Shown: positions 1-12,540, counted from the stretch's first letter. The stretch is DNA of 64,000 nucleotides from Perilla frutescens (GCA_026008535.1 BRKX01000010.1:749001-813000); one strand, 5' to 3'. Program-made: numbers and translations. The notes: generated by a model not told the origin, from the sequence alone.

Positions 1-635
1 TTGGCAAGAAGGGAAAAAAACCGACTGCCAATATGATATTTGATGCAGCCAATTAGAAAAATAACAAATAAATAAATAAAAGAACTAACTAAACTTTAGT
101 AGTTTGTGTTTTAAAGCACCTATATGTAACATCCAAGAATATAACTGTGTTTCTTACGCAATAATACGGTTTTTTTTTTTTGGTCTCTTTTTGCAGGGCA
201 TTAATAATGCTTCTCAATTATGCAGTGATTGAATATCTCATGTGCTTATAGCCCTGATCATAGTAAGTGGCAAGTGAAGTCTGCCCTAAAGGAGTCAGAA
301 ACCAGCTTCTTCGTATATTTACTTTCTGATTGAGATTAAAAGCATTTAAGTTGAAGGTCCTCAATTGTTCATTCCCTTTTCTTAGTTGTAACCATTCATT
401 TTCAATCGCCAAACATCAAGATGCAATTTATCCTAATTTTACAATGTACAAATTAAAAGGTCATGGCAGTAATGGATAATCAAAATTAGATGATTGTGCA
501 TGACATAATTAGCTAGCAATTAACAGCGCCACATAACTAAAAAATGAGAAGAATTTTTAGGGAAACAGGAAATTGAGGAATTGATACAGATATTATGAAT
601 GATTTAATTGATAAGAAATTTCAGCTATAACTCAC
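1..635 (-). other. Probable MED23 intron 2 (to window edge)
   Basis: No further MED23-like exon was found on the minus strand. The stretch is AT-rich with T-runs. A minus-strand open frame at 218-412 has no family resemblance that I recognise. It is most simply read as intron. Confidence 0.5.
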
Positions 636-947
636 GGAGGTTCTCTAGCTGATTCATCTGGTTTCTGCTGCGAACTCCTCTGCAAACACGAAAAACAAAA
701 TTAAAAGGTAAAATCGAAATAGAGAAAAAGAGGTGCAAAAGCAAACAAGACGCACGCCTAAGTAGAGATTGAAGAGGTCGAGAATGGCAGGTCGGGCGGG
801 GTGGAAGTGGTGGGCGCGGGAAGAAGAGGAAGAAGAAGGCCGGTGCTGCTGCTGCTGCGGCTGCGGCGGCGGCGGCGTGTTGTTGAGTTGTTCCATCTCG
901 GCCGAGGGCTGGGCCGGTTGGCCCGGAGTTGGAGCCCGCTGCATCAT
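636..947 (-). CDS. MED23: Mediator subunit MED23, N-terminal exons (partial)
   Basis: Two exons are visible: 756-947 (64 codons from an ATG-ATG start) and 636-679 (phase 0 in, phase 2 out). Joined, they read a low-complexity Pro/Gln/Ser leader, then HPARPAILDLFNLYLG, then RSSQQKPDESAREPP. As I recall it, this is the conserved N-terminus of plant MED23, a large subunit of the Mediator complex that links transcription factors to RNA polymerase II in the nucleus. Splice sites are GGC|GTGCGT and TTTGCAG|AG, and the second exon ends CC|GTGAGT. The next conserved exon (expected to begin NKTQKR) is not in positions 1-635, so the remaining gene must lie left of the window. No frame damage is seen, but completeness cannot be judged. 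The glutamine and serine tracts make the start region variable. Confidence 0.8.
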
Positions 948-1088
948 ACTGGAAATATCGAGTTTTCCTCACTCCCTCCACCGCACCTCTGATCAGGTTT
1001 TAAGCTAAGAATAATAAACCTTTCGATCATAAATTGGGTAACCTAAGTGCCTAACCATTATATTTGTCTTAGTTACAATTTAATTTTC

Positions 1089-1351
1089 TACCCCCTCTAT
1101 TTGGTCTATTTCGTTTTGATCGTTGTTTTAGGATTTTTATTTTGTGTCAAAATACTTATTGTTTTAGATATTCTTACATCATTTCTCTCAATTTTAACCC
1201 GGAGAGAGAAAATTTTGTCAAGTTTTGAGGAAATTATAAAGAAATAAGATTTTATTTAATATAAAAGGAATGGATATATTAGTCCAAAAAATTAATTGTT
1301 AATTCTAGATTAAAATCCTAAAACAACAAACATTATGAAACGGATGGACTA
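1089..1351. mobile_element. Stowaway-like MITE, copy A
   Basis: Degenerate terminal inverted repeats begin CCCCTCTATTTGG on the left and end AAACGGATGG on the right, flanked by TA. The inner sequence (TTGTTTTAGGA, CAAAATACTTATTGTTTTAGAT) is shared with the elements at 5620, 7858 and 16655. It lies upstream of the MED23 start. Confidence 0.7.
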
Positions 1352-1565
1352 TATTTTAAAATAAAATAACTCAATATTTTAATAATTATAATATATATGT
1401 GTATATTTTAACAGTACAATATTTTAATAGTTACAGTTTAATTTATAGCATTTACATGTTTAAACATGTACTCATGTATTGAACTTCAAAACATGCTGAA
1501 AAAATTATCTATTTTTTCAACATTTTTGCCAGAATGTCATGGACCTGATTTTGGAGGTCCTATAT

Positions 1566-1960
1566 TTGGGTTGAAATTTTCTGTTACACTATTTCGTGTT
1601 TCACTCTATGTTTCATCACTAAATTTATGATTTTAATAATATTTATTATAAATTAAAAATTAATTATAATATAAATTACCATAATCAACATGTATCGACA
1701 AAAAAAATGAATTAAAAAAATTATAAACATAATTTGAAAAAAATCAACCATAATAATGAATTATTAATTGAAAATCAAAAATTAAATATTAAAAAATAAT
1801 TATAAACTCTAATTAGGTGGGGTGAATCCTAAAAATAATCACAAAATTAAACTAAATCACATAAAAATACAATTGGAGGAAAAAAATACAAGAAAAGCTC
1901 GTAATTTGAAAATGTAACATGAAGTGTAACACGGAGAGTGTAACGGGAAATTCCATGTGC
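1566..1960 (+). mobile_element. AT-rich MITE family R, copy R1
   Basis: About 390 bp, sharing long stretches with six other copies here (8108, 11655, 14460, 31060, 41726, 60050). A landmark is AAACTCTAATTAGGTGGGG followed by CCTAAAAATAATC. It has no coding capacity. The stretch 1960-2900 holds a truncated GGGGTGGCAAAACGGG-type repeat near 2137 and a GGC microsatellite near 2297, and otherwise nothing recognisable. Confidence 0.6.
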
Positions 1961-2902
1961 CTAGACTTATGTGCTGGACTTGACTAAGATGTTCGTGCAA
2001 TATATTTCAAATTTTTATTTTTTTTATATATTATGATTATGTTACTCTCAATTCAACCAATCAAAGTAGGCTAGTCAGTCACAAATAAAATATAGAACCC
2101 TAAAGCAAAATAGGGATATCCGTATGATTGTACGTAGGGGTGGCAAAACGGGACACCCGACCCGAATCTGGTAAAAATTAAATTCGATCGGCCGAAATCC
2201 TTTCAAATCGATATTTTAGCGGCCCAACGCTCGATTTCCGGCCAACCAGATAGGGGAGGCCTAAATTGCCACGCCTTAATTTGTATGTCATGGAACCGGT
2301 GGCGGCGGCGGCGGCGCTGTGGCTACTAGAGATTTGTGGACAGTAACCATAATTCAGCATTAGGAAATTCAATAGCTTCTATGCATGTGCTATACACACC
2401 TTAATTTAAATATACACGGTAATATTCAATTCGCAGCAAATTGCTGCTATATAGTTTTCTTAATTAGGAGCCAACTTTTTCTAATATATATATTAGCTAT
2501 AATATCGTAATTGTAAATTTGTAATACACTAATTTATTGTGTTTTTACGTCAGTAAATTCACAATTTAAACAGTTGAAACAGCTAGTTATCGTATGCTCT
2601 TTTTAGCTTAAAACCTTGGCTCTACCGATTATTAAATTCAACATTCATATATAGTTGTGAATGTGATCTATATGAAAACATGTCCAACAAAATAAATAAA
2701 TAAAAACAAAACATAAATAGAAATACATAATGATTAATATGGTTACACATTGATTAATTAATTTGGTGGGAAAACAACAATGGTTAATGCAATAAGCCCG
2801 GCAAGGTTGTTAAGGTAATAATAATAGATCATAGATTGGAATAGAGGGTGACCTTCGCCAACCACTCCTGAATCGAGTCAAATCGAGTCGAGTAAATTAT
2901 AA

Positions 2903-5385
2903 TCAAGAATGGGCGGAAAAGTAAGCGAGCAGTGCCACCAACGGAGCATTGATGTAGGTGGTGGGCTCAGACTCCTGAAAGAACGGCCTCGAGTCCGGGA
3001 AAGCATCGGAGCTGTTGGGGCCGCCAACCACGGCTCCAACCAATATATTCGGGTTCGGGTTAGGGCTCAGATAATAAGCAGACCCTGCTTTGCACCCAAT
3101 GTGGCTAGGGTGGGCGTCCAACGATGGTAGTGAACTCCCCCTGTGGTGGATCCTCTGCGGGTAACGTGCACCATACCCCACCATGTACGACATTCCAAGT
3201 GGATTGTCACCAAGAATGTAGTCCACCTATATCAAATTCAATCAAATAAATTTATTAAAACACACACACATATACACATATATATATATATATGTATGTA
3301 TATATATATATATGTACCTGACGTTTGGCCAATCTTTTGAGTAGAGCAGGAGAGGCAGAGGTGTGGGTGCATGGGACTGCGTGATTGGCATGGCTGAGAT
3401 AATTGGAGTAAGCCAAAAGCAGAAATGATAGGGATGTGACATGCTGCATGTTACTTCCTCCAGCCTTGAATATTAACCCCCCTGCAAATTCAATATTCAT
3501 ATTTGTGTGATTGATTATATTATAATATATAAATATAATTAAGGTTATTTGTTTTATGATATATAGATACATTAATTACCTGGAGAATATTGAACCTGAG
3601 GGTGAGAAATCCCAGGCAACAAGGAACAAATAAAACCATCTGCATTTCTCTGGAAAGCCTTGAGATCGTTGGCTCTACCCATAAGCACTTCCTACACACA
3701 CACACAATTAAATTAATTAATCATCATTTGTTACCAAATATTATGTATACAAGATGATGGTACGTAGCAGCAAGAAGAGAGAGAAAATAGAAAATAGAAA
3801 AATGTAGGTAATTAAAGCTTTTTTAAGGCAAGTCGCAATCACTTTGTTTTTTTCTGAGCAAAAAGAATGCAGAGAGCCAATCCAATCCATATATCCAATG
3901 CCATTGGATTGCTTTATACATGATTTAAGTGTCTTTTTTTATGTAGGGCCCACAACATATAGTAAAAAATCTACAAAAATATAATTGGAAGAAAAATAAT
4001 AATAGAGACTACGTAATTAGGAAATAATTTAATAATAATAATAATAATGTATTTGATTAAAGAAAAACATACCTTAGAAAGAAGAACATTAATGCCGGCG
4101 TGTTTGTTATCCCAGCCGAACTCATTAATGCTGTCTCCGGCTCTCAAAACGACCTCGTTCCGCACTATATACTCCCTGTATTCTCGCCGGCGGGAGGCCT
4201 TGTGCAACCACGCCGCCCCCCATAGCAACTCATCCTATTTTACATTTATTACAAATTACATTAAATTCACATTTCATTAATTACAAAATTTCATTTCAAA
4301 ACTATACATACACTATACACACATACCTGGTAACCATTGACATCGCAGTAAAATGGGCACACTGCATATCCTAGGCTCGAGCTATACGCGCCGCGGTGCT
4401 TGTCTGCGAACTCGAACACCTGCATCACGACCATGTTCACGATCATGTTCATGTTGAGACAATATAATAATAAGATTTCTTCTTTAATTAATTTGTATTT
4501 CTCTTTCAGATTAATTATTCACTTTACTATGTAAAAAAATGTAATTAATTTACATGCCTCAATTAATGCGAAAAAAGCAGAGCTACACTCACTCACGTGA
4601 GTAGCTACTGTGTGTTTGTTCAAATTAAGAAAGAAATCCCATCCCATGCATTAATCAGCTTACTTTAATGGCGCGACCGAGCAGCAGCCGAGAATAGGCG
4701 GGGTCGCGAGAGCGGAAGACAATGGAGGCGGCGGCGAGGGCGGCGGCGGTTTCTCCGGCGACGTCGGAGCCCGGGTGGTTGGCGTCGATCTTATACGCCG
4801 TTCTCAGGGTGTCCATATCTTCGGGCCTCTCCCAGCAGTTGTGGTCGGACAAGGGATCTCCGACCTGCACGTAGACCACGCCGTCGTGTGCGGTGGCCTT
4901 GAGCAAGTAATCCGTCGCCCACTTCACCGCCTTCACCGCATTCCCGAGCTCACCCCCCATGTTTCTGCCGAAGTCGATGACGCTCCACGACAGCAATGTG
5001 GCGGTGAACGCCATCGGGAAACCGAACTTCACGTTGTCGCCGGCGTCGTAGTATCCTCCTCTCAAATCAACCTAATTAATTAAACAGAAAACACGACAAA
5101 ACAAAAATGTGGTTAGCTAGGGTAAAGAGAGAAGAAGAAAAATAATAATTAGGGCAAGAGAAAAGAAGTTACTCCGGCGGAGGCGCCGTCGTGCAAGGCG
5201 GAGTCCTTGCGCCAGCGGAGGCGCTGGTCGGGGGGGAGTTTGCCGGAGCGCTGGCCTTCGAAGAAAAGAAGGCTCTTGCGGAGGGCATCGTGGTAGTCAT
5301 GGAGGTGGGGGGCTGAAGAGCAGTGGCGGAGGAGGAGGAGGAGTAGGAGGAAACACGGCGGAAGGCGGCAATGATTTCGCGCCAT
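2903..5385 (-). CDS. GH9 class B endo-1,4-beta-glucanase (secreted)
   Basis: Seven exons: 5173-5385, 4664-5071, 4327-4419, 4073-4234, 3580-3691, 3318-3481 and 2903-3226. They close in frame to 491 residues, the usual size for class B. The enzyme cleaves beta-1,4-glucan in the apoplast during wall loosening. Residues 1-25 are a signal peptide with a poly-Leu core. The family motif DAGDN is at 80-84. NPLGMSYMVGYG is at 392-403 and IHHRGSSLPS at 410-419. The C-terminal signature has Asp462 and Glu471 in a SEPTTY context, followed by YINAPLVALLAYF. There is no transmembrane anchor (unlike KORRIGAN) and no C-terminal carbohydrate-binding module (unlike class C). The ATG at 5385 was chosen because it starts the signal peptide; the open frame upstream of it has no such feature. 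Sequence and neighbours suggest the CEL1/GH9B1 and GH9B6 group. Confidence 0.95.
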
Positions 5386-5619
5386 TCGCTGCTCGGGGCT
5401 CAAGTAAGAATGTGAATATGAATATTGAATATAATTTCTCTGCTTTATTATAATATATATATATAAAAGGTGACAAGGGAAGGGTGTCATCGGATTCCTA
5501 GGGGATGGGGATGGTGCCGGACACGTGGAGGCGTATGATTGGGGATACGGATGTGTGGTAAGATTGACCGTTTATCAACACCTTTGACTGCTCTATTTAT
5601 ATTTTTACATTTTTCATTA

Positions 5620-5878
5620 CATGTCCAAATAGTTGGTCTGTTTCGTTTTATTTGTTGTTTTAGTTTTTTTGTTTTGTTTCAAAATATTTATTGTTTTATA
5701 TATTTTCACACACTTTCTCTCTGATTTGACCCTATCACAACCCATATTTTAGGAAAATATAATTGAATAAGATTTTATGGTATATATATGAAGGATAAAT
5801 ATATTTGTCCACAAAATTAATTGTTAATTCTAGATAAAAAAAAATTAAAACAACAAATAAAACGAAACGGAGGAAATA
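5620..5878. mobile_element. Stowaway-like MITE, copy B
   Basis: Same family as copy A: the right end reads AACAACAAATAAAACGAAACGGAGG and the left end contains its inverted counterpart TTTCGTTTTATTTGTTGTTTT. It lies about 240 bp upstream of the endoglucanase start codon. Confidence 0.7.
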
Positions 5879-5892
5879 TTAACAATTATTAA

Positions 5893-6481
5893 TAGGGAAA
5901 ATGACTTTTTTGGTATCCTATATGATTATATTTGTGTTTTTAACGCGTTCGGTATCCTACTTATTGTATCTGCTAAAATGGTATTCTAATAATATGTATT
6001 GTATCACTTTTAATTTCGATGAACCGATATAATAAATTTATCATGGTCAAACTTAAGTGAAAGGTGTGGTAAAAATGTAAAATTCCATTTTTTTTAATTT
6101 ATTAAAAATTTTGGGACCAAACTTATTTTCAAAACTTTTACCTAAATGGCCAAATTGGATATTTTTTTAACCCTAAACATTTTATTTGGTTCAATTAAAA
6201 ATCTGAAAAAAGAAAAAAAAATGCAAAGCGAAAATGCTAAAAGAAATTGAAAAGGAAATTTGATCCCATAATTTTAAATAAATTGCAAAAAAAAAAATCA
6301 TAAATTATGTTTGATTTAAGTTTGATCACTTGAAATCTGTTATTCTAGGTTATTATAACTAAAAGTTATGCATTATATATTGTTAGTGCACTATTTTGAT
6401 GTATACAATATCTATAATACCAAAAGTGATAAGGATCAAACCGACTCAAACATAGGGTATCAGTAAAAATGATTTTCTCAT
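5893..6481. mobile_element. Non-autonomous element with ~30-bp terminal inverted repeats
   Basis: The left end (GGGAAAATGACTTTTTTGGTATCC) is the imperfect inverse of the right end (GGGTATCAGTAAAAATGATTTTCTC). The interior has no coding frame. The following stretch, 6482-7580, contains no gene or repeat I can support. Confidence 0.55.
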
Positions 6482-7583
6482 CATTAATATATTAATAGAG
6501 TTAGATCTCCAACAATATATTAATGAGACTGAGCATTGCAAGTGTCAGCATGTGTGATATCCGAGTTGTAAGTGAAAGGCTCAAAAAACATAGTAACCAC
6601 CTTCCAATTTTTGGAAGAAAAGAGGACTTAGAGATGATTCAAAACTCAAATATCTACATCACATCTTAATTACAACTTTTCTTTATTCAGTTATTAGCTA
6701 ATTATCTTAGAGTTTTATCAATTCGTATTTTATGTCTCTAACGATTGAACAAAACTAGCTTAGTCAACTCATAGTTAGTACTTGGAAAACTAGTTAAAAT
6801 TGTTAGCTTCAATTGAGAAAATGCTTTTACACTTCCGCAAAATTTTGGAAAACTCAATTAAATGATTTGGTCGTGATTATTCACCATTTCTAATAACTTA
6901 TTTAGCGTTTTTGGGAGCAACAATATATTATTTTCCACAACACAAAAACTAGTGTCATTTACCATACTTATATTTATATCAAAAAAACTCAATATGGCTG
7001 AGTGTGCATTTTATTTAGCATAAGATTTGATGTAGAACTTAGAAGAGATATGGCCAACTTCAAATCTTCAATGCTACCCCTAAACACCAATTTAGCGTAA
7101 AATTCCACTATAATTTTATCATAAGTCATGCCTCGATTTTGGGTAGCATTTGGTATATTGATGATCCACAATACTTAGTGGATTATTTTATTATTTAAAA
7201 TTTTAAATAATATTATATTTATTAATTTTGAATAATAATCATTTTTAAAAGTAATAAATTAGTAAGCACAATGATATTTAAATTATAAAAATAAAAAATA
7301 AAAAAGATTTTTTTTTTTCGAAAAATTATCGTTTTGTGTAATATTTAATGCAAAAATATGAAATTGATAGAAATTTTGGTGTTGAAATTGGACATACTAA
7401 ATATGGGTCATGCCTTGAAAGAGAGGGAAACGAAGCGAACGGTGTGGGAGATGGAGAGAAATTGATGAAGAGGTGACCGCCAGTTGATGAGCTACACATG
7501 GAGAGCCTGAAAAGTGCAACTTTGTGGGGCCATGTCTGATACAGTTGAATTCAGTCATTGAAGAGAGTGTAATTTCCTTTGGT

Positions 7584-7642
7584 AGGATCGATGGATCATG
7601 TGAGAGAGAGAAAGAGAGTGAGAGAGAGAGAGGATCGATGGA

Positions 7643-7686
<44 letters not shown>
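7584..7686 (+). repeat. Duplicated GA/GT microsatellite
   Basis: The motif GGATCGATGGATCATGTG occurs twice (near 7586 and 7632). Each copy is followed by a GA run, and the second also has a GT run. This is local tandem duplication with microsatellite growth. The open frames through it are repeat artefacts. Confidence 0.85.
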
Positions 7687-7690
<4 letters not shown>

Positions 7691-7857
7691 GCATAATGCA
7701 TTCGGACCGTTGCTGCTCCACTCCTGACTCAACCAATTCCCTAATCCGGATATATGTTTACGGCTGTGATTCTCTATTTCATATTTGGTGTATTAACGTT
7801 TGTTTCACGGTTAAATTTATAAAGTTTTCTTTCATTTTTTCGTTATTTTTAATTTAT

Positions 7858-8106
7858 TACTCTTTCCGTTTCATTTTATTTATTATTTTAGGTTCTTTAT
7901 CTAGAATTAACAATTAATTTTGTGGACAAATATACGCATCATTCATATATATATATCATAAAATCTTATTCAATTATATTTTCTTAAAACAGGGTTTGTG
8001 ATAGGATTAAATTAGAGAGTCTGTGTGAAAGTGTATATAAAACAACAAATATTTTGACACAAAATAAAAAAGCTAAAACAACAAATAAAACGGAACGGAG
8101 GGAGTA
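7858..8106. mobile_element. Stowaway-like MITE, copy C
   Basis: TA-flanked element. The left end is CTCTTTCCGTTTCATTTTAT and the right end is ATAAAACGGAACGGAGGGAG. It abuts repeat R2 directly. Confidence 0.8.
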
Positions 8107-8107
8107 T

Positions 8108-8400
8108 GTTTTAATTTAATTTTATGATTTTTTTAGGGTTCAACCCATCCAATTAGGATTTATAATTATTTTTTTGTATTTAATATTCAAAAATATGACT
8201 ATTATGGTTGATTATTTTAAAAATATGATTTATAATTTTTTAAATTTCAATCTTTTGTTGATAAGTGTGACTAGATCGATTATCTTATAATTAATTTTTA
8301 TTTTCGTAATATCCATTATTAAACTTGTGAATTCGATCATGGAATACGGGATAAAATACTAAATCTGAAATAGAGGATCTCATCTCCATATTTATTATTT
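8108..8400 (-). mobile_element. MITE family R, copy R2
   Basis: Reverse-orientation copy of family R, recognised by CCAATTAGGATTTATAATT and the GGTTGATTATTT segment. The stretch 8400-8997 holds nothing further that I can identify. Confidence 0.6.
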
Positions 8401-8997
8401 ACCAGCTGCATACATTTCTTTATTTCGTCATTTCATGGTGTATTAGTGTACGGTGACGTAAACTAAAAAATATAAATAAAGGTATACGAGTACTTAATAA
8501 GATTTCACAGTATTATGGAGGTAAATTGTAACGTAGCATGCCTGTAATACATCCTCTATCTATGGAACCGTTAAGTGTCCCGGGCCCACCAAAATTTAGT
8601 TATTTGTAATTTTTTTTGTCCCAAAATAAAAGTTTCGGCCGGTCAAAAAAATATATCGTGATAATTCAACTAATATAATGTGACACTTAAACTATTTATT
8701 ATAATAGTTCGAAACCGAAACATCATTACCAAACTAATTTATGTTTGAAACGGGTTATTATATTATCTCAATTATTTTTCCCATAAAAACGATTTTTTAT
8801 ATTATCTAGTATAAATGTTAATTAAATTATATAAATTAATCATACTAGTGTGATTTTGCCCACACACTAGGCCCAACTGTATAAGGTTTCTGTCAGGTGT
8901 TCTTGTTGGGCCTTTAGGGGTTATAGAATATCAAATTTATGAAGAATCTTAAAAGCAACCGCAGACAATGTGTTATCTCTAGGGCAATTAATTAATC

Positions 8998-9957
8998 GGG
9001 TAAATTTTTAAATAGTCATTTTGATTTAGTGAAAAATATTTTTAACACTATTTAAAGAAAACTACGTTTCTAGTTATTTGAACAAAATAATTATCTGTTG
9101 TGCAATAATGTAAGATCTAAATGCTGCAGAAATAGACTTAGTCGTGTAACTCTATTCGTGTAGTAGTGTAAATTTAAATTATTGCACGACTACGCTCAGC
9201 TGTGTACCCTCAATTCGTGCAATAGTATATAAATTTATAATCTTGCACGAATAGACTTATTCGTAAACACCACTCGTGTAGCAATATTAATTTATACTGA
9301 TACACGATCATATTTCATTCGTACATCCAAATAATGCACTCTAATTGTGCAACTCACAATTTTATGAGAAGTGTAGAGGCCTTTTTCCGCTAAGGCCCAA
9401 AACTAAGGCCCATAAAGAGGTCAAAGGCTTAAGAGCCGAAATCAAGAGGTCGAAGCCTCAATCGAGACCGACGTCTCAAGGTCCAAAGGCCTCGAGGTCG
9501 ATGTCCTGAGGTCCAGAAGCCTCGAGGTCCGGAGGCCTCGACCAAGTTTGAACAAGACTCTTAAAAAAGACCAAGTCAAACATGTCCGATGAAGGTAAGT
9601 GAGACCTCATCAAAACCACCCCATTAATTTTAATTCACCGTAAAATTCATTTAATGTTTTAATCACAAAAATATGTAAAATTTTAGTATTAATATTTAGA
9701 AATAAAAGTCATGTAAAAAAAAAAAAAAACTAATGAAATATTATGATTTTAGAGGTAGTTTTCTTCTAATCCATTTTGTCTTTGTTTTGTAGATCGTCGG
9801 AGCCCGAATCCAAATGAAATTAATTGCAGAATTTTTGGTTCTACAAAAAGTAATTAAGTATTTTCAGCGAAAAAGTGATTATAAATAATATTTTTTTTTC
9901 AAATGACTAAAAATATAATTTACTAAATGAAATTTTTTTTTTATATATTAACACTAA
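8998..9957. mobile_element. Large non-autonomous element with inverted arms
   Basis: The left arm (near 9008-9050, GTCATTTTGATTTAGTGAAAAATA) is the inverse of the right arm (9900-9940, TTTACTAAATGAAATTTTT). The same arms occur back to back at 31463-31605, with almost nothing between them. Here they enclose about 850 bp with two internal repeat arrays. At 9110-9350 there are copies of a unit containing the inverted pair ATTCGTGCAATA / TTGCACGAATAGAC. The second array is at 9395-9560. No protein is encoded. Confidence 0.6.
9395..9560 (+). repeat. GC-rich minisatellite with CCTCGAGGTC units
   Basis: Irregular tandem units around GGTCCAAAGGCCTCGAGGTC, with palindromic CCTCGAGG cores. They are much richer in G+C than the surrounding sequence and lie inside the element at 8998-9957. 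Confidence 0.75.
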
Positions 9958-10755
9958 TTAATTCACTCTATTTTGAAGTAACATCACTTCTGGTCGTAAT
10001 TTGATACATATAATAAATTGCGAAAATAATATGAAATGAGCAGGTCTTAGGTTCATCAGTTTCATACTTTCATAGATGTATTAAATGATAATTAAGATAT
10101 AATAAATTCATATTATTAAAGTAATGAAGTGATATTTTTAAGGTAATGTCTAATACTTTTTAGTATGAGTGACTTTTTTCTTGTACAATGTTTTCTTTTC
10201 GGAATAGGGTGGGTCGACCCGACCATACCCATGCACGGCATACCCGCCGGATGGTCTAATGTGTCTGATTTTGGGCCTCAAAGTCTTCTAGACTTTGTCA
10301 TTTTAAATTGTAGAATTTTATTTTTTGCCTCGTGAAGTAATTTCTTCACTTTTATCAACAATATTTTTGTAATAAAAGGAAAACTCTATTCCTCCTCTAG
10401 ACTTCTCATAGCCTAGCATTTGGATCAATAATTTAGTATATTTTTATTTTTATTTTATTTTTTCTAGCAATATTCTTTTCTTTTTGTCATTTCATTGTAT
10501 ATATATTAATCATAGTCAGTACATGTGAATTTTTTCAATGATTCACAAATTGTTTATAAATTCTTGATCCGTTTAGGTTCTTTTGAAAACCGATCTCCAT
10601 ATATAGTTTAGTTGGTACATTTTAATTTTTTATGATTAGTTAGTTATGTTTTTTTTTAATCATTATTTTCTCCAATTATATATATACCTATATAATTTTT
10701 AATGTTACAACATCAATCTCATAATAAATAATAAAGAATAAGAAAAAAACAAAAA

Positions 10756-11222
10756 AAAGAGGCAATTACAATTTAATTCCCTACGTTTGAAAGTTTAAAT
10801 AAAAATAACCCAACATTTTAATAATTACAATTTAATTCCCAATGTTTGGATATTGTAACAGAAATAACTCAATGTTTCATATTAACAATTTAATTCCCAA
10901 TATTTGAGTATTTTAACAGAAATGACCCGATATTTTAGGCGAAAAAAACCATATTGGTCATTTTTTCGGCAAAAATGACAGTCTATTATATGGGTCCATA
11001 GCTCACTTGAGAGTAAATGTGATCAAACTTGACCGAAATAATATTTTTTATCAAAAATGTTGAGTAATTTCTGTTAAAATGTTCAAACGTTGAGAATTAA
11101 ATTGTTAATATTAAATGTTTGGTTATTTCTGTTACAATATCCAAACATTGAGAATTAAATTATAATTATTAAAACGTTGAATTATTCTTGTTAAAACCTT
11201 CAAAGGTTGGGAATAAAATTGC
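10756..11222. mobile_element. Element whose inverted arms are themselves tandem repeats
   Basis: The left half holds about three copies of a unit containing AATTTAATTCCCAATGTTTGG and ending in AACAGAAATAACTCAATGTTT. The right half holds the inverse of the same units (for example near 11055, 11105 and 11165). The centre is about 80 bp. The whole region could fold into a long imperfect hairpin. There is no coding capacity. Positions 9958-10755 contain only AT-rich sequence and a short GGGTGGGTCGACCCGACC motif. Confidence 0.65.
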
Positions 11223-11654
11223 AATTAGTCCAAAAAATAAAAATAAAGTTGTGGGATGTAAATTGCGAACTAAAGTAATAGTTAATGGAAGGACAAGAAA
11301 AAAGAGGCAAGCTTTGGGACAAATATTGTAGGTAGGGACCAAAATTAGAAATGGAAACTTTTGATATGAAAAAAAATTAAAGTTGCAATTTCTCTCACAC
11401 AAAAAAAATAAAATAAAATTATGGGGCAAAACAAAAGCCTAATATATAATGGAACATAGAGGAAACGGTTGGTCTTGCATGTTGGAACACTTTATATATA
11501 TGTCGATATTTTTAGGAGCATTCATTTTGTAATTAAGCGAGCTAGCTAGCTAGCCCATCATATATATGGACATTAATTAATTTGCTTAGAAAATTTGAAA
11601 AATAAAAATTGGGATTTCTTCAAAGGATGTGACATGCTAAATGAAATCACCCAT

Positions 11655-11935
11655 CTCATTGTTCTGTATCTCATTTGATGTCCCATTTTAATTTTTATTC
11701 GATTTTCATCAATGTCAATGTTATGGCTTAGTTTAATTTTATAATTATTATTTAAGATTTATTCCACCCAATTAGGATTTATAATTTTTAAAAAAATTAA
11801 TTTTTAGCCATAAATGTTGATTATGATTTATAATACTATAATAAAATCTATTTTTGTAATAAATATTTTTAAAATATTAAATTTTATAGTGGGACGTGAA
11901 AAGTGAACTAGATGATTTTATCCCGTGACAAGCAT
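11655..11935 (-). mobile_element. MITE family R, copy R3
   Basis: It carries the family landmark CCAATTAGGATTTATAATT and the inverted AT-rich interior. Positions 11936-12450 hold nothing I can support. The minus-strand open frame at 12105-12332 lacks any family resemblance. Confidence 0.55.
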
Positions 11936-12449
11936 GCATGTAAAGTTTTTCAATGATTAGGGCACCAATGTGACGCCAAGATTTGCGGTAGTAGAATTAA
12001 AGATGAGATATATATATTAATTAATTCACATCCATATATCAATCATATCATATGTTTGTGGTTAGTTACATGATTATGTCTTCGACTTTTTAGTAACTCA
12101 AAATTTACTTTTGAATCTTCAATTCGTCACATATGTATATATACATGTGTGTGTATATATATGTTGTGTGTAGGGGGAGTAGGGACCTCGTCCTCTCATC
12201 GCAATTATGAATTTCTCCGACCGTTACGATAAATATGGCCGCAATCACGAAAAGAAGGAGCAGCCGAAACTTGCGGCAGAAAGCAAATACACATGTTTCA
12301 CTTTCACATCTACTTGCGACCATCTCCAACAATCATGACTAACTATTGGCCCTTAATTTATGTTCAATTTTGCTACTCTTCATGTTTGGGATTAATGTAG
12401 TTAGGATAGAAGAAATAAACCGTACTTAGAAAACTGACAGATTTACCCA

Positions 12450-12540
12450 GTGATATTGGTGAGATTCAAACTCGAAACCTTTGATGTTAAGCTTACATTA
12501 CTCCAACATTAGATTACGCTATGGGACATCTAGCTAGGAT
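12450..12540 (-). mobile_element. tRNA-derived SINE fragment (reverse orientation)
   Basis: Read on the minus strand, TAATGTTGGAGTAATG resembles a box A region, and TTTCGAGTTTGAATCTCACC is a good RNA polymerase III box B. This matches the SINE type seen at 24022 and 34130. No flanking duplication was found, so it is a decayed copy. Confidence 0.55.

Noticed and set aside
218..412. Minus-strand open frame of 64 codons near the left edge, possibly a further MED23 exon
   Set aside because: It does not resemble the conserved MED23 segment expected after REPP, lies in AT-rich sequence and has no convincing acceptor in the right phase.
7524..7917. Open frames with Glu/Arg repeats
   Set aside because: Direct translation of a GA microsatellite running into a MITE.
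12105..12332. Minus-strand open frame of 75 codons
   Set aside because: No family resemblance, ends in TA-repeat-derived residues, and no splice partners found.
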